Shown piece by piece: positions 26,454-34,887 of a DNA stretch of 64,000 bases. The stretch spans positions 35,928 to 99,927 of the forward strand of contig NZ_BDBQ01000064.1 of assembly GCF_001613065.1 (NCBI RefSeq), written 5' to 3'. How positions within the stretch are numbered: the first letter of the stretch is position 1; the number at the start of each line of letters is the position of its first letter. Under the pieces are notes generated by a model that was given only the letters and a program-made list of their open reading frames with translations, did not search any database and was not told where the DNA came from. The stretch is from Nocardia miyunensis NBRC 108239. Its GTDB lineage: Bacteria; Actinomycetota; Actinomycetes; Mycobacteriales; Mycobacteriaceae. Both the position numbers and the translations under genes were made by a program.

Positions 26454-27701
26454 TCAGACCGCGGTGCTCAGCTGATCGGTCGACTTGGCCGTCGGGGTGA
26501 ACCGCATCGGCATGCTGCGCGGACCGACGATCACCGGGCAGATCCGGGGATCTTCCGGAAGCCACCGGGCCTCTCCCGCTCGCTCGATATCGGGGAGCCG
26601 GCGCAGCAGTTCGCGCAGCATGACCTGAAGTTCCTGACGCGCGAGATGTGCGCCCATGCAGAAGTGCCGACCGGCGCCGAATCCGAGATGGGGGTTCTGG
26701 CGGCGGGTGATGTCGAAGGTGTTCGGATTGTCGAACACACGTGGGTCGCGGTTGGCCGCACCGTAGAACATGACGACCTTGTCGCCCTGCTTGATCGCCT
26801 GACCGGCGATCTCGGTGTCCTTCGTCGCGGTGCGACGCTGGTACACGATAGGCGCGCAGAAGCGCAGGATCTCCTCGACGGCCTGCGGGATCAGCGAGGG
26901 GTCGCGCTGCAGGAGTTCACGCTGCTCGGGGAAGTCGCACAGCGCTTCCATTCCCGCGCCGAAAACGTTGCGGGTGGTGTCGTTCCCGGCGTCGGCGTAC
27001 ACCAGGAAGTCCAGCGCGAACTGCGGGTAATCCACCGGGCAGCCGTTGTACTCGCCGTTCGCGAAACGGGTGACGACATCGTTGCGCGGGCAGCTCTTAC
27101 GGTCCTCGTAGATGGACAGCGCCACCGCCGCCATCTCGCCCATCGCCTGCGCGCCTTCGCCGTCTTCGAGACTTCCCGAGCCGTTGATCCGCTCGGCGAT
27201 GCGATAGACCTCGTCCATCTGCTCGCGGGGCAACCCCATCACCTCTGCGGTGACGTACTGTGCCAGCGGGCCGGACACGTCCCTGGCCAGATCGCATTCG
27301 CCTTTCTCGCAGATGTCATCGATGATCTCGGCGACCACCCGTTCCAGATGCGGCGCGAAGCTCCGGACACCCGGCGGCGTGATCTCCTGCTGCATGAACC
27401 GCCGATGGTCGGAGTGCTCCGGCGGATCTTGGAAGATCACGCTCTTGTGCACGCCATCGCCGTGCAGGTTGCCGTCGTGCAGCATCGACGTCGGCTCGGA
27501 GGAGAAGGTCAGCGAATCCGCCTCGACCGCCTTGATGTCACTGTGCCGAGTGATCGCCCAGAATCCCGGTCCGTCGAAGTAGTCCCTACTCCACGACACC
27601 GGTTCGTTCTCCTGTAGCCACAGCAGCTTCTCGTAGGGCTGCCCCTTGAACGGGGCCTCGCCGACATAGTCATCGATGTTGAACAGATAGCGGTCGTCCA
27701 T
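26454..27701 (-). CDS. Cytochrome P450 (third of three), first gene of the oxidation operon
   Basis: 415 residues. Motifs: I-helix YADAGNDTTRN (about residue 245), EEILRF (about 285) and heme loop LGFGAGRHFCMGAHLAR (about 343). The N-terminal half (FWAITRHSDIKAVEADSLTFSSE, then DPPEHSDHRRF) resembles the large actinobacterial group that includes terpene and steroid side-chain hydroxylases, but I would not assign a CYP family by eye. A terminal or side-chain hydroxylation would feed the adjacent alcohol and aldehyde dehydrogenases. Its promoter region carries the TGTAAC-N4-GTTACA dyad. Confidence 0.94.
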   Translation of the reverse strand: MDDRYLFNIDDYVGEAPFKGQPYEKLLWLQENEPVSWSRDYFDGPGFWAITRHSDIKAVEADSLTFSSEPTSMLHDGNLHGDGVHKSVIFQDPPEHSDHRRFMQQEITPPGVRSFAPHLERVVAEIIDDICEKGECDLARDVSGPLAQYVTAEVMGLPREQMDEVYRIAERINGSGSLEDGEGAQAMGEMAAVALSIYEDRKSCPRNDVVTRFANGEYNGCPVDYPQFALDFLVYADAGNDTTRNVFGAGMEALCDFPEQRELLQRDPSLIPQAVEEILRFCAPIVYQRRTATKDTEIAGQAIKQGDKVVMFYGAANRDPRVFDNPNTFDITRRQNPHLGFGAGRHFCMGAHLARQELQVMLRELLRRLPDIERAGEARWLPEDPRICPVIVGPRSMPMRFTPTAKSTDQLSTAV

Positions 27702-28229
27702 GGTGACTCTCTCGTGAGGGAGATGACGGGAGCACCGGCCTCGATCGGCTCGGGTTCCGTTGCTGGGCAGGCGTTTCCATTCGCGGTGGCCCGGCCACCC
27801 TCGATCGCCTGCAGATCGTCACGAGCTAAGCCGCAATGATCATAATAGGCATCCTAAATTATGTAACGCGGGTTACACAAGAGGATTCTTGACATGATTG
27901 TCGCGAGGCCGAAAGACGATACGGGACAAGCGAGTCGGCTGCAGACGGCGCACATTCGAACGTCGGTTGATCAGGTTGCGGAGCCGCACGACTCGGCGCA
28001 CACGCTCGAGTACGGGGGCTGGAGAAGATGAAACGACCGCATGCCGACTGCGCTGCCACGCGGTCGACGGGCTCGCGTCGACGAGACCGCACGCCCGCAG
28101 CCGTGTCATGCGTGTGGGAGAGAACGGCAGCGAAAAATAGGTCAGGACAGCAGGATCAAGTTCCGGATCGAGACCACGGGCCACCCGGAAAACCAGCTGT
28201 CCGGTCCGGTGGAAGCCCTGGCCGGTACA
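27702..28229. other. 528-base intergenic region upstream of the third P450 operon
   Basis: The first 200 bases contain an AT-rich patch (27830-27900) with the dyad at 27862-27877 and the stretch GACATGATTGTC (27891-27902), which shares CATGATT with the motif near the other P450 and OYE genes. From about 27900 to 28229 I see no convincing gene: the open frames on both strands lack ribosome-binding sites and look like GC-rich chance frames. Confidence 0.6.
27862..27877. promoter_or_regulatory. Operator candidate TGTAAC-N4-GTTACA
   Basis: Perfect 6-bp arms around GCGG, 161 bases upstream of the P450 start, in an AT-rich promoter island. The geometry suits a TetR- or GntR-type dimer. It differs from the KstR consensus of steroid degradation. 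No regulator gene is adjacent. Confidence 0.5.
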
Positions 28230-28877
28230 TCAACTCGCGCGCTCGACGGACTCGGCGTGCTCCGCGTCCTGCAACTGCGCGAGCGCCACGCGCAGAGCGT
28301 CCGGCATCTCGGAATCACCAGCATTGTCCTCGCGCACGTAGAGCGCGACCAAGGCATTGAGCCGACGCCGCGAGGACTCGAGTCGAGCGGCATATTCATC
28401 GCGCTCGGCCTGGAGCCGATCACGCTGCGCGACCAGAGCGCGGTTCGGTGCGGTCGTGTCGGCCTGATTCGCCACGAGAACTCGCGTCAGTTCGCGCAGC
28501 AGCGCACGAGCGAGCTCGTCGTAGTCGATATCGAGCTGAGCCGTGGCCGCGGGTATCACCGGCTCCTGCGCGGAACGCGGCTGCTGCGAACGGGACTGCT
28601 TGGACGGCCGGACCCGCTTGCGCGGGCCTGCCGATTCCCGTGGAAGCTCGTCGGCAGAGATCGAATACGTCCGTTTGCCGCGGATCTCGCGCACGATCTC
28701 GCCGGCGTCGTCCATCGCGGTGATCAACTGTATGAATGCGACGGCGCTGCCCTCGTAGCCGACGGCCTCGCGCAGTAGCGTTGTCGCACCGCCGTTCTCG
28801 TCACAGACGGGTCCGTGTTCGTCCAGGTACGTCCTGATCCGCGCACGAGCGGTCGTATCCTTCTCACGATTTGCCAC
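28230..28877 (-). CDS. Unknown protein: winged-helix-like N-terminus plus coiled coil
   Basis: 215 residues from GTG 28877 with GGGAGGG 7 bases upstream. Residues 8-75 (TARARIRTYLDEHGPVCDENGG and on to RGKRTYSI) look like a small winged-helix domain; residues 80-100 are a basic Ser/Arg/Lys linker; residues about 140-175 (LVAQRDRLQAERDEYAARL) form a probable coiled coil, giving a likely dimer. It could be a nucleoid- or plasmid-type DNA-binding protein or a regulator of the flanking P450 or OYE genes. I do not recognise a family. It lies 78 bases after the OYE stop on the same strand. Confidence 0.7.
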   Translation of the reverse strand: MANREKDTTARARIRTYLDEHGPVCDENGGATTLLREAVGYEGSAVAFIQLITAMDDAGEIVREIRGKRTYSISADELPRESAGPRKRVRPSKQSRSQQPRSAQEPVIPAATAQLDIDYDELARALLRELTRVLVANQADTTAPNRALVAQRDRLQAERDEYAARLESSRRRLNALVALYVREDNAGDSEMPDALRVALAQLQDAEHAESVERAS

Positions 28878-28955
28878 TGTTCAACCCTCCCATTCCTGGT
28901 GCGCCTAATACTGTACCTTAATAGGTTTCTGCCCGGCCAAGTGCTGCTTCGTCGT

Positions 28956-30911
28956 TCAGATCTCCCGGCCCGCTCGATCGCCGTCGTGGATGGCGCGCAT
29001 CAGGGTATGGAAGCCGGCGGCATCACCGATCATGCGCACTTCGCCGGTGAAGTCGTCGAGGTAGTCCAGAAGATCACGATTGGGCTCGGGAAGTCCCACG
29101 AAGAACACCGAGTCCGCCGCGAACGTGCTGTCCACTCCACCACCGCGCACTATCACCTCGCCGGTCCTGATCTCCTGCAAGCGGGAGCGCGGGACGAGCC
29201 GTACCCGGGCTTCGACCAGCCGCCTCAGCGTCGGCCCGACGGTGCTCACCCGCGCGGCGAGTCGCTCGCCGAAGGAGTCGAACGGAGTAACGAACACCAC
29301 CTCGACCTGCCGAGCGACGAGTTCGTCCGCCACGGCCAGCGCATCGTATTCACCCAGGTCATCGAATACCACGGCCGTCCCACGCACATTCGACAGCTTC
29401 TTCGATTCGAACAAGGCCCGCCCGCTGTATACATGCGGCAGGCCGAAGCCCGCGACCGGTGTCGCCGGACGCATGAGCTGCACGCCGGTGGAATTCGCCT
29501 CCGAGCCGGTGGCCAGCACCAGGACGTCGGGCTGCTCCGCCGCGACGACGTCCGGGTCCACGGGCGTGTTGACCCGCACTCGAACTCCCAGTCGGCGCAG
29601 CTCGTCCGCCTGCCACATGGTGATCGCCTTGAAATCACTGCGGAACGGCGCCGATGCCACGAGATTGACCTGCCCACCCAGCTCGCGACGCATCTCGTAG
29701 AGCGAGACATGGTGACCACGCGCCGCGGCGCAGCGGGCCGCCTCCATTCCGGCGGGCCCGCCACCCACCACGAGCACCTTGCGTGGGCTGGCAGCCGGGA
29801 TGGTTTCGGGCGCCGGACGCTCCCGCTCGTGCCCTGCGGACGGATTGACCGTACATGCGAAGGTGCCGCTCAGCGTGCTGCCGATACACGAGACCGCACC
29901 GATGCACGGACGGATCTGTTCGGTCCGGTCTTCGACGGATTTGGTCACGATCTCCGGATCGGCGATCAGGCCACGAACCATCGACACCATGTCGGCGATC
30001 CCGGATTCGACGATCCGGTTGGCTTCGTCCATCGTCATGATCCGACCGGTGACTATGGTCGGAACCGATACGGCCTCGGTCACTACGCGACTCTGATCCA
30101 GTTGATACCCCATGGGCATATCGGCCGGACCAGCGATCATGTCCGGACGCCAGTAGCCGCCCAGGGACACGTTCAGGTAATCGATCCGGTCCTCGAGTGC
30201 TCGGGCGATCTGCGCGGCCTCTTCCGGGACGATCCCGTTCTCGACGTATTCGTTGCTCGACAAGCGGAGTCCGACAGTGAAGTCGTCCGTCACCTCGGCG
30301 CGCACCGCATCGAGGATTTCCGCGGCGAATCGCGTCCGATTCTCCAGTGACCCACCGTATTCGTCCGTGCGGAAGTTCGTCGCCCGCGAGAGGAACTGCG
30401 TGATCAGATAACCGTTCGCGCCGTGGATCTCCACTCCGTCCGCACCGGCGGCCCGGATCCGCCGGGCCGCATCGGCGAAACAGGACACCATCTCGTCGAT
30501 CATCGTCTTGGTCATGGCGATCGGGATGATGCCCGTCGTCACACCGGGTACACCACTGGGTGACCACGGCGGACCGCCGAGCATGTTCGGCTTGATCGCC
30601 CCACCATGCCAGATCTGAACGACGATGTTCATGCCGTGCGCATGCACGGCTTCGACGATGGCTCGCAGGCCTGGGACCACTCGATCTTCGTGAGTGGGCA
30701 CCACGGTCGGATTGCTCGGATGCACCCCTCCGATGCCCATGATCGCCAGTGCCACACCGCCTTTGGCCCGCGCGACGTGGTAGTCCACTTGGCCACCACC
30801 GTCATCGCTCCAGGGCAGCAGCACACCGTGCGCGGTCCGCACGATTCGACTGCGCAGCTGCATCCCTCCGACGTGCAAAGGGGTGAGAGCGGCACCTTGC
30901 ATCGAGATCAC
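28956..30911 (-). CDS. Old Yellow Enzyme-type flavoprotein with an incomplete Fe-S ligand set
   Basis: 651 residues, same two-part layout as the enzyme at 6950-8953: FMN barrel (EIHGANGYLITQFLSR about residue 175) and FAD/NAD domain (KVLVVGGGPAGMEAAR about 385). In the cluster-binding region it reads CIGAVSCIG and later FACTVNP, so the second of the four usual cysteines is Ala. A degenerate or absent 4Fe-4S cluster, or a substitute ligand, is expected. Presumed C=C reductase of an enone or dienoyl-CoA. It is preceded by a motif-rich 436-base promoter region and divergent from the GGDEF gene. Confidence 0.9.
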   Translation of the reverse strand: MISMQGAALTPLHVGGMQLRSRIVRTAHGVLLPWSDDGGGQVDYHVARAKGGVALAIMGIGGVHPSNPTVVPTHEDRVVPGLRAIVEAVHAHGMNIVVQIWHGGAIKPNMLGGPPWSPSGVPGVTTGIIPIAMTKTMIDEMVSCFADAARRIRAAGADGVEIHGANGYLITQFLSRATNFRTDEYGGSLENRTRFAAEILDAVRAEVTDDFTVGLRLSSNEYVENGIVPEEAAQIARALEDRIDYLNVSLGGYWRPDMIAGPADMPMGYQLDQSRVVTEAVSVPTIVTGRIMTMDEANRIVESGIADMVSMVRGLIADPEIVTKSVEDRTEQIRPCIGAVSCIGSTLSGTFACTVNPSAGHERERPAPETIPAASPRKVLVVGGGPAGMEAARCAAARGHHVSLYEMRRELGGQVNLVASAPFRSDFKAITMWQADELRRLGVRVRVNTPVDPDVVAAEQPDVLVLATGSEANSTGVQLMRPATPVAGFGLPHVYSGRALFESKKLSNVRGTAVVFDDLGEYDALAVADELVARQVEVVFVTPFDSFGERLAARVSTVGPTLRRLVEARVRLVPRSRLQEIRTGEVIVRGGGVDSTFAADSVFFVGLPEPNRDLLDYLDDFTGEVRMIGDAAGFHTLMRAIHDGDRAGREI

Positions 30912-30972
30912 CCTTCACTGGCACGCTGCGGCTCGGGATCCGTGGTGGGACGGGCCTCGGACGCAGACCTGC

Positions 30973-31003
30973 AATCATGTTTCCGGCTGTTCCAATCATG
31001 TTC
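30973..31003. promoter_or_regulatory. Tandem AATCATGTT operators in the OYE2 leader
   Basis: AATCATGTTT (30973-30982) and AATCATGTTC (30994-31003) are direct repeats exactly 21 bases apart, two turns of the helix, placed just downstream of the predicted OYE2 transcription start. A third, inverted copy (AAACATGATT) is at 31085-31094. The same 10-mer is at 6942-6951. Confidence 0.6.
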
Positions 31004-31019
31004 AGAACAGAGCAGAAGA

Positions 31020-31063
31020 CTATTACGATCACCTTCTTTGGGTCAAGACACCTGTTCAACAGG
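31020..31063 (-). promoter_or_regulatory. Putative OYE2 promoter with upstream palindrome
   Basis: On the minus strand TTGACC (31041-31046) and TAATAG (31020-31025) are 15 bases apart. CCTGTTCAACAGG (31051-31063), a perfect 6+1+6 palindrome, abuts the -35 side, where an activator or repressor could bind. The spacer is short, so the exact boxes are tentative. Confidence 0.45.
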
Positions 31064-31347
31064 GGTGGTCAGCGGCCATCATGTAAACATGATTTGATCG
31101 GCCAGCGACCGAACCACTTCCGGAAAGCCACAAGATTTGCGTTACCCGCGAAACGGTCCACCGCACAAGGACGGAGATGCGCTGACTGCCGACTGATCGA
31201 CGCAACGGGCATCTCGAATTCTCCTATCCCGCCGTGGTACCGATACGATCTCTTGCCGCGAATCTTTCGTATGCTGAGTGTTAGCGGATGGGGAGTGTCG
31301 TCGGTGCTGGACCTGGATGATCCAGCGATGGAGGAAGGTCCTCGCGA

Positions 31348-32616
31348 ATGGACGGTAGCGAGGTTGCCGACATGGCGCGGGACTGGTCGGCGGCCCTGGT
31401 CGATTGCGGTGGCGTGCCGACGTCTCTGCCGCGTGACCTGCACAGTTCGACGACGCGATGGATCGTCGAATTCGAAGCCGCCCTGTCGGCCGAGCAGTTC
31501 GACCCGTCGCCCGCGTACCGGATCGGGGGCGAGTTCGTCCGGTCGAACCTGACGGCGCCCACCATGATGACCCCGACCGCGACGGTTCTGGCCGGTTTGC
31601 TGGAGCGATCGCCGCGACCGGACCGGGCACAGCGGTTCGGCGCGCTCATGGGAGAACTGAGCCGCGGATACGTCACCGAGCTGTCGAATGTCCATGCCCG
31701 GAGCCGGGAGGTTGCCGACGAACGCTTCCGCGTGGTGTTCGAGAACGCGGCCGTGGCGATCGCGCTCTACGACAGCGACGGCATCACGCTCGAGGCCAAC
31801 CCCACGACGGCACGGATGGTCGGGATGAAGCGGGAGGACCTGCCGGGGGTGTCCGGACTGGATCTGATGCACCCCGAAGACCGCGACAAACTCCGTCAGG
31901 TGGTCATCCACCTCTACGAGCGCAGACAGGGCACCGAGTACTTCGAAGGCCGCTTCCGCCGCCCCGACGGCAGCGTCTGCTGGGGGGCCTGGACGATGAC
32001 GCTGGTGCGCGGCGCGGGCGGACATGGGCTACGGCTGCTCGCCGTCGGGGAGGACATCACCGAGCGGCGGGCGTTGCAGCAGAAACTGTGGTGGCAGGCG
32101 CGTCACGATTCGCTGACGGGTCTGCCGAATCGGCATTTCCTGGTCGAGCGGTTGGAGACGATCGTCGCCGCGGCCCACCCCGGCGACCACATCGGTCTGT
32201 GCTTCCTGGACCTCGACGAATTCAAGCTGATCAACGACCGCTACGGCCATCGCGCGGGAGACACCGTACTCACCGAGGTCGGCCGCAGGCTCGACGCGAC
32301 GATGACCTCGCCGACGGCCACGCCCGCCCGCATCGGAGGGGACGAGTTCGTCGCGCTGCTCGCGCCGCCCTGCGACGACGCCACAGCTCACGCGGCCGCC
32401 GAAACCATGCTTGCGACGCTGCACGACCCGATTGCGATCGGTCCCGGCGAACTGCTGTCGATGTCGGCCAGCGTCGGGGCCGTGGTCACCCCGGTTGCCG
32501 GCGCGAATGCCGAAAAGCTGTTGGAGGACGCCGACGTCAGCATGTACCACGCCAAGGCCGCCGGTCGCGGCACCTGGGTCCTGCACCGCACCGACAACGG
32601 CTCCGCTGGACCGTGA
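31348..32616 (+). CDS. PAS-GGDEF protein, probable diguanylate cyclase
   Basis: 422 residues. The first 125 residues are an unassigned helical region also seen ahead of PAS domains in actinobacteria; a PAS domain follows (RFRVVFENAAVAIALYDSDG to about residue 232, ending GEDITERR), then a GGDEF domain (HDSLTGLPNRHFL to the end). The active-site loop is IGGDEF, intact, so c-di-GMP synthesis from two GTP is expected. I see no RxxD inhibitory site five residues before it. No EAL domain and no membrane segment: a cytosolic sensor-cyclase. It is followed by a hairpin terminator. Confidence 0.93.
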   Translation: MDGSEVADMARDWSAALVDCGGVPTSLPRDLHSSTTRWIVEFEAALSAEQFDPSPAYRIGGEFVRSNLTAPTMMTPTATVLAGLLERSPRPDRAQRFGALMGELSRGYVTELSNVHARSREVADERFRVVFENAAVAIALYDSDGITLEANPTTARMVGMKREDLPGVSGLDLMHPEDRDKLRQVVIHLYERRQGTEYFEGRFRRPDGSVCWGAWTMTLVRGAGGHGLRLLAVGEDITERRALQQKLWWQARHDSLTGLPNRHFLVERLETIVAAAHPGDHIGLCFLDLDEFKLINDRYGHRAGDTVLTEVGRRLDATMTSPTATPARIGGDEFVALLAPPCDDATAHAAAETMLATLHDPIAIGPGELLSMSASVGAVVTPVAGANAEKLLEDADVSMYHAKAAGRGTWVLHRTDNGSAGP

Positions 32617-32662
32617 TCGGTTCTTCGGCCGGCTTGTTCGCCGGTGACCTGGGCACAGAGAT

Positions 32663-32688
32663 GGCAGGCCATTCGGGTTGGGCCTGCC
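32663..32688 (+). terminator. Hairpin after the GGDEF gene
   Basis: GGCAGGCC and GGCCTGCC form a perfect 8-bp stem with the 10-base loop ATTCGGGTTG, 46 bases after the stop codon. There is no U tract. Confidence 0.5.
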
Positions 32689-32911
32689 GTTCGCCTGTGG
32701 GTCCCTGACGCTGATCAGCCCTATCCACCTGACGCCCGACGGGCCGATGCTCCGATCGAGCCGGCAGGCGGGCCTGGCGGTATCGAAACCATGACCTGTG
32801 GTTTCGGCGGTTCGGCGGTTATCGGAACTCCCGCATGCTCGGCGGCGCCGTTCGTGTATCCGGTGAGATGGTGACCGCGGATTCACGTACGGCAAATAGG
32901 TATATCGGCCG

Positions 32912-34105
32912 ATGCGCACCGGGCCTCCCCCCGTTGAAGATTGGCCGGTGTCTGTTGGTCGTGCTGATGAAGGGGCAACGGTGGGACGCGCACAACACGG
33001 AGAGCATGTATTCATCCAGTGCTGTTCGGGGTGTGCGCAGCGCTCGGCCGGTGTCCGGACCGGGTGCGAGTGTTCCGCCGAGGCGGACCTTCGGGCGGCA
33101 GCGTCGGCGCTGACCGTCCAGCGGGCGAACCGGGCCGGTATCGGCACCAGAATCGCCCATCCGCTGCTGCGCGGCACGGTCGGGTTCGGGTTGTCGACGT
33201 TGACGCGTGTCGCCGACCGCGGTCGGTTCGAGCACCTCCTGTGGCTCGCCGGCTTGCTCGATCTTCCAGCCGCGGCGCTGACTCCTCCCAAAGGCACCAA
33301 GCGCCGGATGGTGCGATTCGAGAAGTTCCGAGCGGAATGGCTGTGGCAGGAAGATCGTGATCCGCGGCAGCGGCAGGACTCGGCGCTGCTGTATTTCCAC
33401 GGCGGCGGTTTCATCTGTGGCGGGTTGAACACCCACCGTCGAATGGTCGCCAAGATCGCACAGGCCAGCGGGATGCCGGCATTCAATGTCGATTATCGGC
33501 AGTTGCCCGAGGCGCATCCGGACGAAACGCTCGACGACGCGGTCGAATCATATCGATATCTCCTGGAGCAAGGCTTCCCGGCCGAGCGCATCATCGTGTC
33601 CGGTGACTCGGCAGGCGGCGGGCTCGCCTTCCGGCTCGCGCTCGCCACTCGTGAGCGGGGCCTGCCGATGCCCGGCGGCATCTCCGCGATCGCACCCTGG
33701 GCCGATCTGGATTCGACCGCGCGCGACACCCACCCGAATCGACATCGCGATTCGTATATCCCGGTCCAGACTCTGGCGTTGATCGCACGTCGCGGCTTCG
33801 CCGCCGACGGCGAACTCGACCCCGCGTGGTCGCCGGTCAACGGCGATTTCACCGGCCTGCCACCGGTGCTGATCCAAGTCGGCTCCACAGAATGCCTGCT
33901 ACCCGACTCGCAACTGCTTGCCCAGCGGTGCGGCGAAGCCGAGGTACCGACGCTGCTACAGATCTGGGACCGCGCCTCCCACGTCCACCACGCCGGCGCG
34001 GATCTGCTGTCGGACGCCCGCGCGGCGATCGGTGAGCTCGGCCAGTTCCACCAGCAGGTGATAACCGGCCGGATTTCGACCACCGCACTTCCCGACGCCA
34101 TCTGA
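32912..34105 (+). CDS. Alpha/beta hydrolase, hormone-sensitive-lipase-like esterase
   Basis: Up to 397 residues. The HSL-type oxyanion motif YFHGGGF (about residue 162), nucleophile elbow GDSAGGG (about 230), acid and late His (VHHAG near 366) are present. Such enzymes hydrolyse short- to medium-chain esters. The start is uncertain: ATG 32912 has no good ribosome-binding site, and the first 60 residues look unlike the family, so a later GTG (for example near 32981) may be real. A terminator-like hairpin separates it from the GGDEF gene; the VOC gene follows 31 bases after its stop. Confidence 0.85.
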   Translation: MRTGPPPVEDWPVSVGRADEGATVGRAQHGEHVFIQCCSGCAQRSAGVRTGCECSAEADLRAAASALTVQRANRAGIGTRIAHPLLRGTVGFGLSTLTRVADRGRFEHLLWLAGLLDLPAAALTPPKGTKRRMVRFEKFRAEWLWQEDRDPRQRQDSALLYFHGGGFICGGLNTHRRMVAKIAQASGMPAFNVDYRQLPEAHPDETLDDAVESYRYLLEQGFPAERIIVSGDSAGGGLAFRLALATRERGLPMPGGISAIAPWADLDSTARDTHPNRHRDSYIPVQTLALIARRGFAADGELDPAWSPVNGDFTGLPPVLIQVGSTECLLPDSQLLAQRCGEAEVPTLLQIWDRASHVHHAGADLLSDARAAIGELGQFHQQVITGRISTTALPDAI

Positions 34106-34136
34106 ACGTGTGGCGGACACGGACCGAGGTGATCGA

Positions 34137-34559
34137 ATGTCCCGCCTGATCCCCGAACTCATCTGCTCGGATCTCCAAGCCAGCCTTGCTTTCTACCACG
34201 CGCTGGGTTTCCGGATCCGCTACGAGCGCCCGCAAGAACGATTCGCATACCTCGACCGAGCAGGCGCGGAACTCATGCTGGAACAGCCCCTGCACCGGGA
34301 CCGTCTGTACCCTCGCGCGGAGATGGTCCACCCCTATGGACGTGGCATCAACCTGACCATCGGTGTCGATGATGCCGATCAACTCCACACGATTGTGCGG
34401 TCCCTCGGAATAGAGCTGTACCTCCCGCTGGAGGAACGCTGGTATCAACGCGCGACCGACACCATCGGCGTCCGTCAATTCGCAGTGCAAGATCCCGACG
34501 GATATCTGTTACGCATCTCCCAAGACCTCGGAACACGTCCTCGGCAGAACCACTCGTAG
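34137..34559 (+). CDS. VOC-family protein (glyoxalase/bleomycin-resistance fold)
   Basis: 140 residues from ATG 34137 with GAGGTGA upstream; a GTG at 34110 would add nine residues. One betaalphabetabetabeta module pair: PELICSDLQASLAFYHALGF at the start and VQDPDGYLLRISQ at the end, where the Glu ligand of metal-dependent members is not obvious. This pattern is closer to bleomycin-binding or unknown VOC proteins than to glyoxalase I. It probably forms a dimer. It follows the esterase closely and may be co-transcribed with it. Confidence 0.85.
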   Translation: MSRLIPELICSDLQASLAFYHALGFRIRYERPQERFAYLDRAGAELMLEQPLHRDRLYPRAEMVHPYGRGINLTIGVDDADQLHTIVRSLGIELYLPLEERWYQRATDTIGVRQFAVQDPDGYLLRISQDLGTRPRQNHS

Positions 34560-34887
34560 TTCACCCCCGGTGATCGTCGGTGACTGCACCGTACAGTCCC
34601 GCCGAGGGCGTGATTCGAAACGGCCTACCCGGCCACGTCCGAAGATCGACGCCCCCAGATGAACCCGGGCCGTTACAGTGCACTTCGCATGTGCGACAAC
34701 ACTGTTCATCGGCAGGACGGCATACCGGTACGGATGCGGACCAGGGGTCGGCTCGATGACAGCAGCGGTATTGCGGCGTCGACCGCGCTCCCTTGCCGAT
34801 TGCACCGGTGCGATCGGTGAGTTCGGGGCTTGCCTTGACGTCGGTGGCAAGGTTTAGCGTTTGCGGCAGCAGTGGCGAGGAGAGTAC
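34560..34887. other. 328-base spacer between VOC and MerR genes
   Basis: No gene is supported here. The last 60 bases hold the operator-like dyad of the MerR gene (34833-34852) and its ribosome-binding site GAGGAGAG. The rest shows no repeat or hairpin that I can defend. Confidence 0.55.
34833..34852 (+). promoter_or_regulatory. MerR-type operator/promoter dyad
   Basis: CCTTG and CAAGG arms flank a 10-base centre and include TTGACG, which can act as the -35 box. The position 36 bases before the MerR ATG suggests autoregulation. A clear -10 box at the stretched 19-base spacing typical of MerR promoters is not evident. Confidence 0.45.

Larger units (their letters stand above)
30912..31347. 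other. 436-base divergent intergenic region (OYE2 / PAS-GGDEF)
   Basis: The OYE2-proximal half contains three copies of the AATCATGTT motif, a promoter-like pair and a 13-bp palindrome, listed separately. The half near the GGDEF gene has no repeat I can support; its mRNA start region has GGAGGAAGG about 12 bases before the ATG. No small gene was found. Confidence 0.6.

Noticed and set aside
27862..27877. KstR steroid-regulon operator
   Set aside because: TGTAAC-N4-GTTACA does not fit the KstR arrangement of AAC and GTT two bases apart; kept only as a generic operator candidate.
27873..28184. Possible small minus-strand gene of about 100 codons before the third P450
   Set aside because: No ribosome-binding site or recognisable sequence; it overlaps promoter elements.
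32029..33486. 485-codon minus-strand frame across the GGDEF/esterase boundary
   Set aside because: It spans two real plus-strand genes and a terminator-like hairpin, and encodes low-complexity Arg/Ser/Pro sequence.
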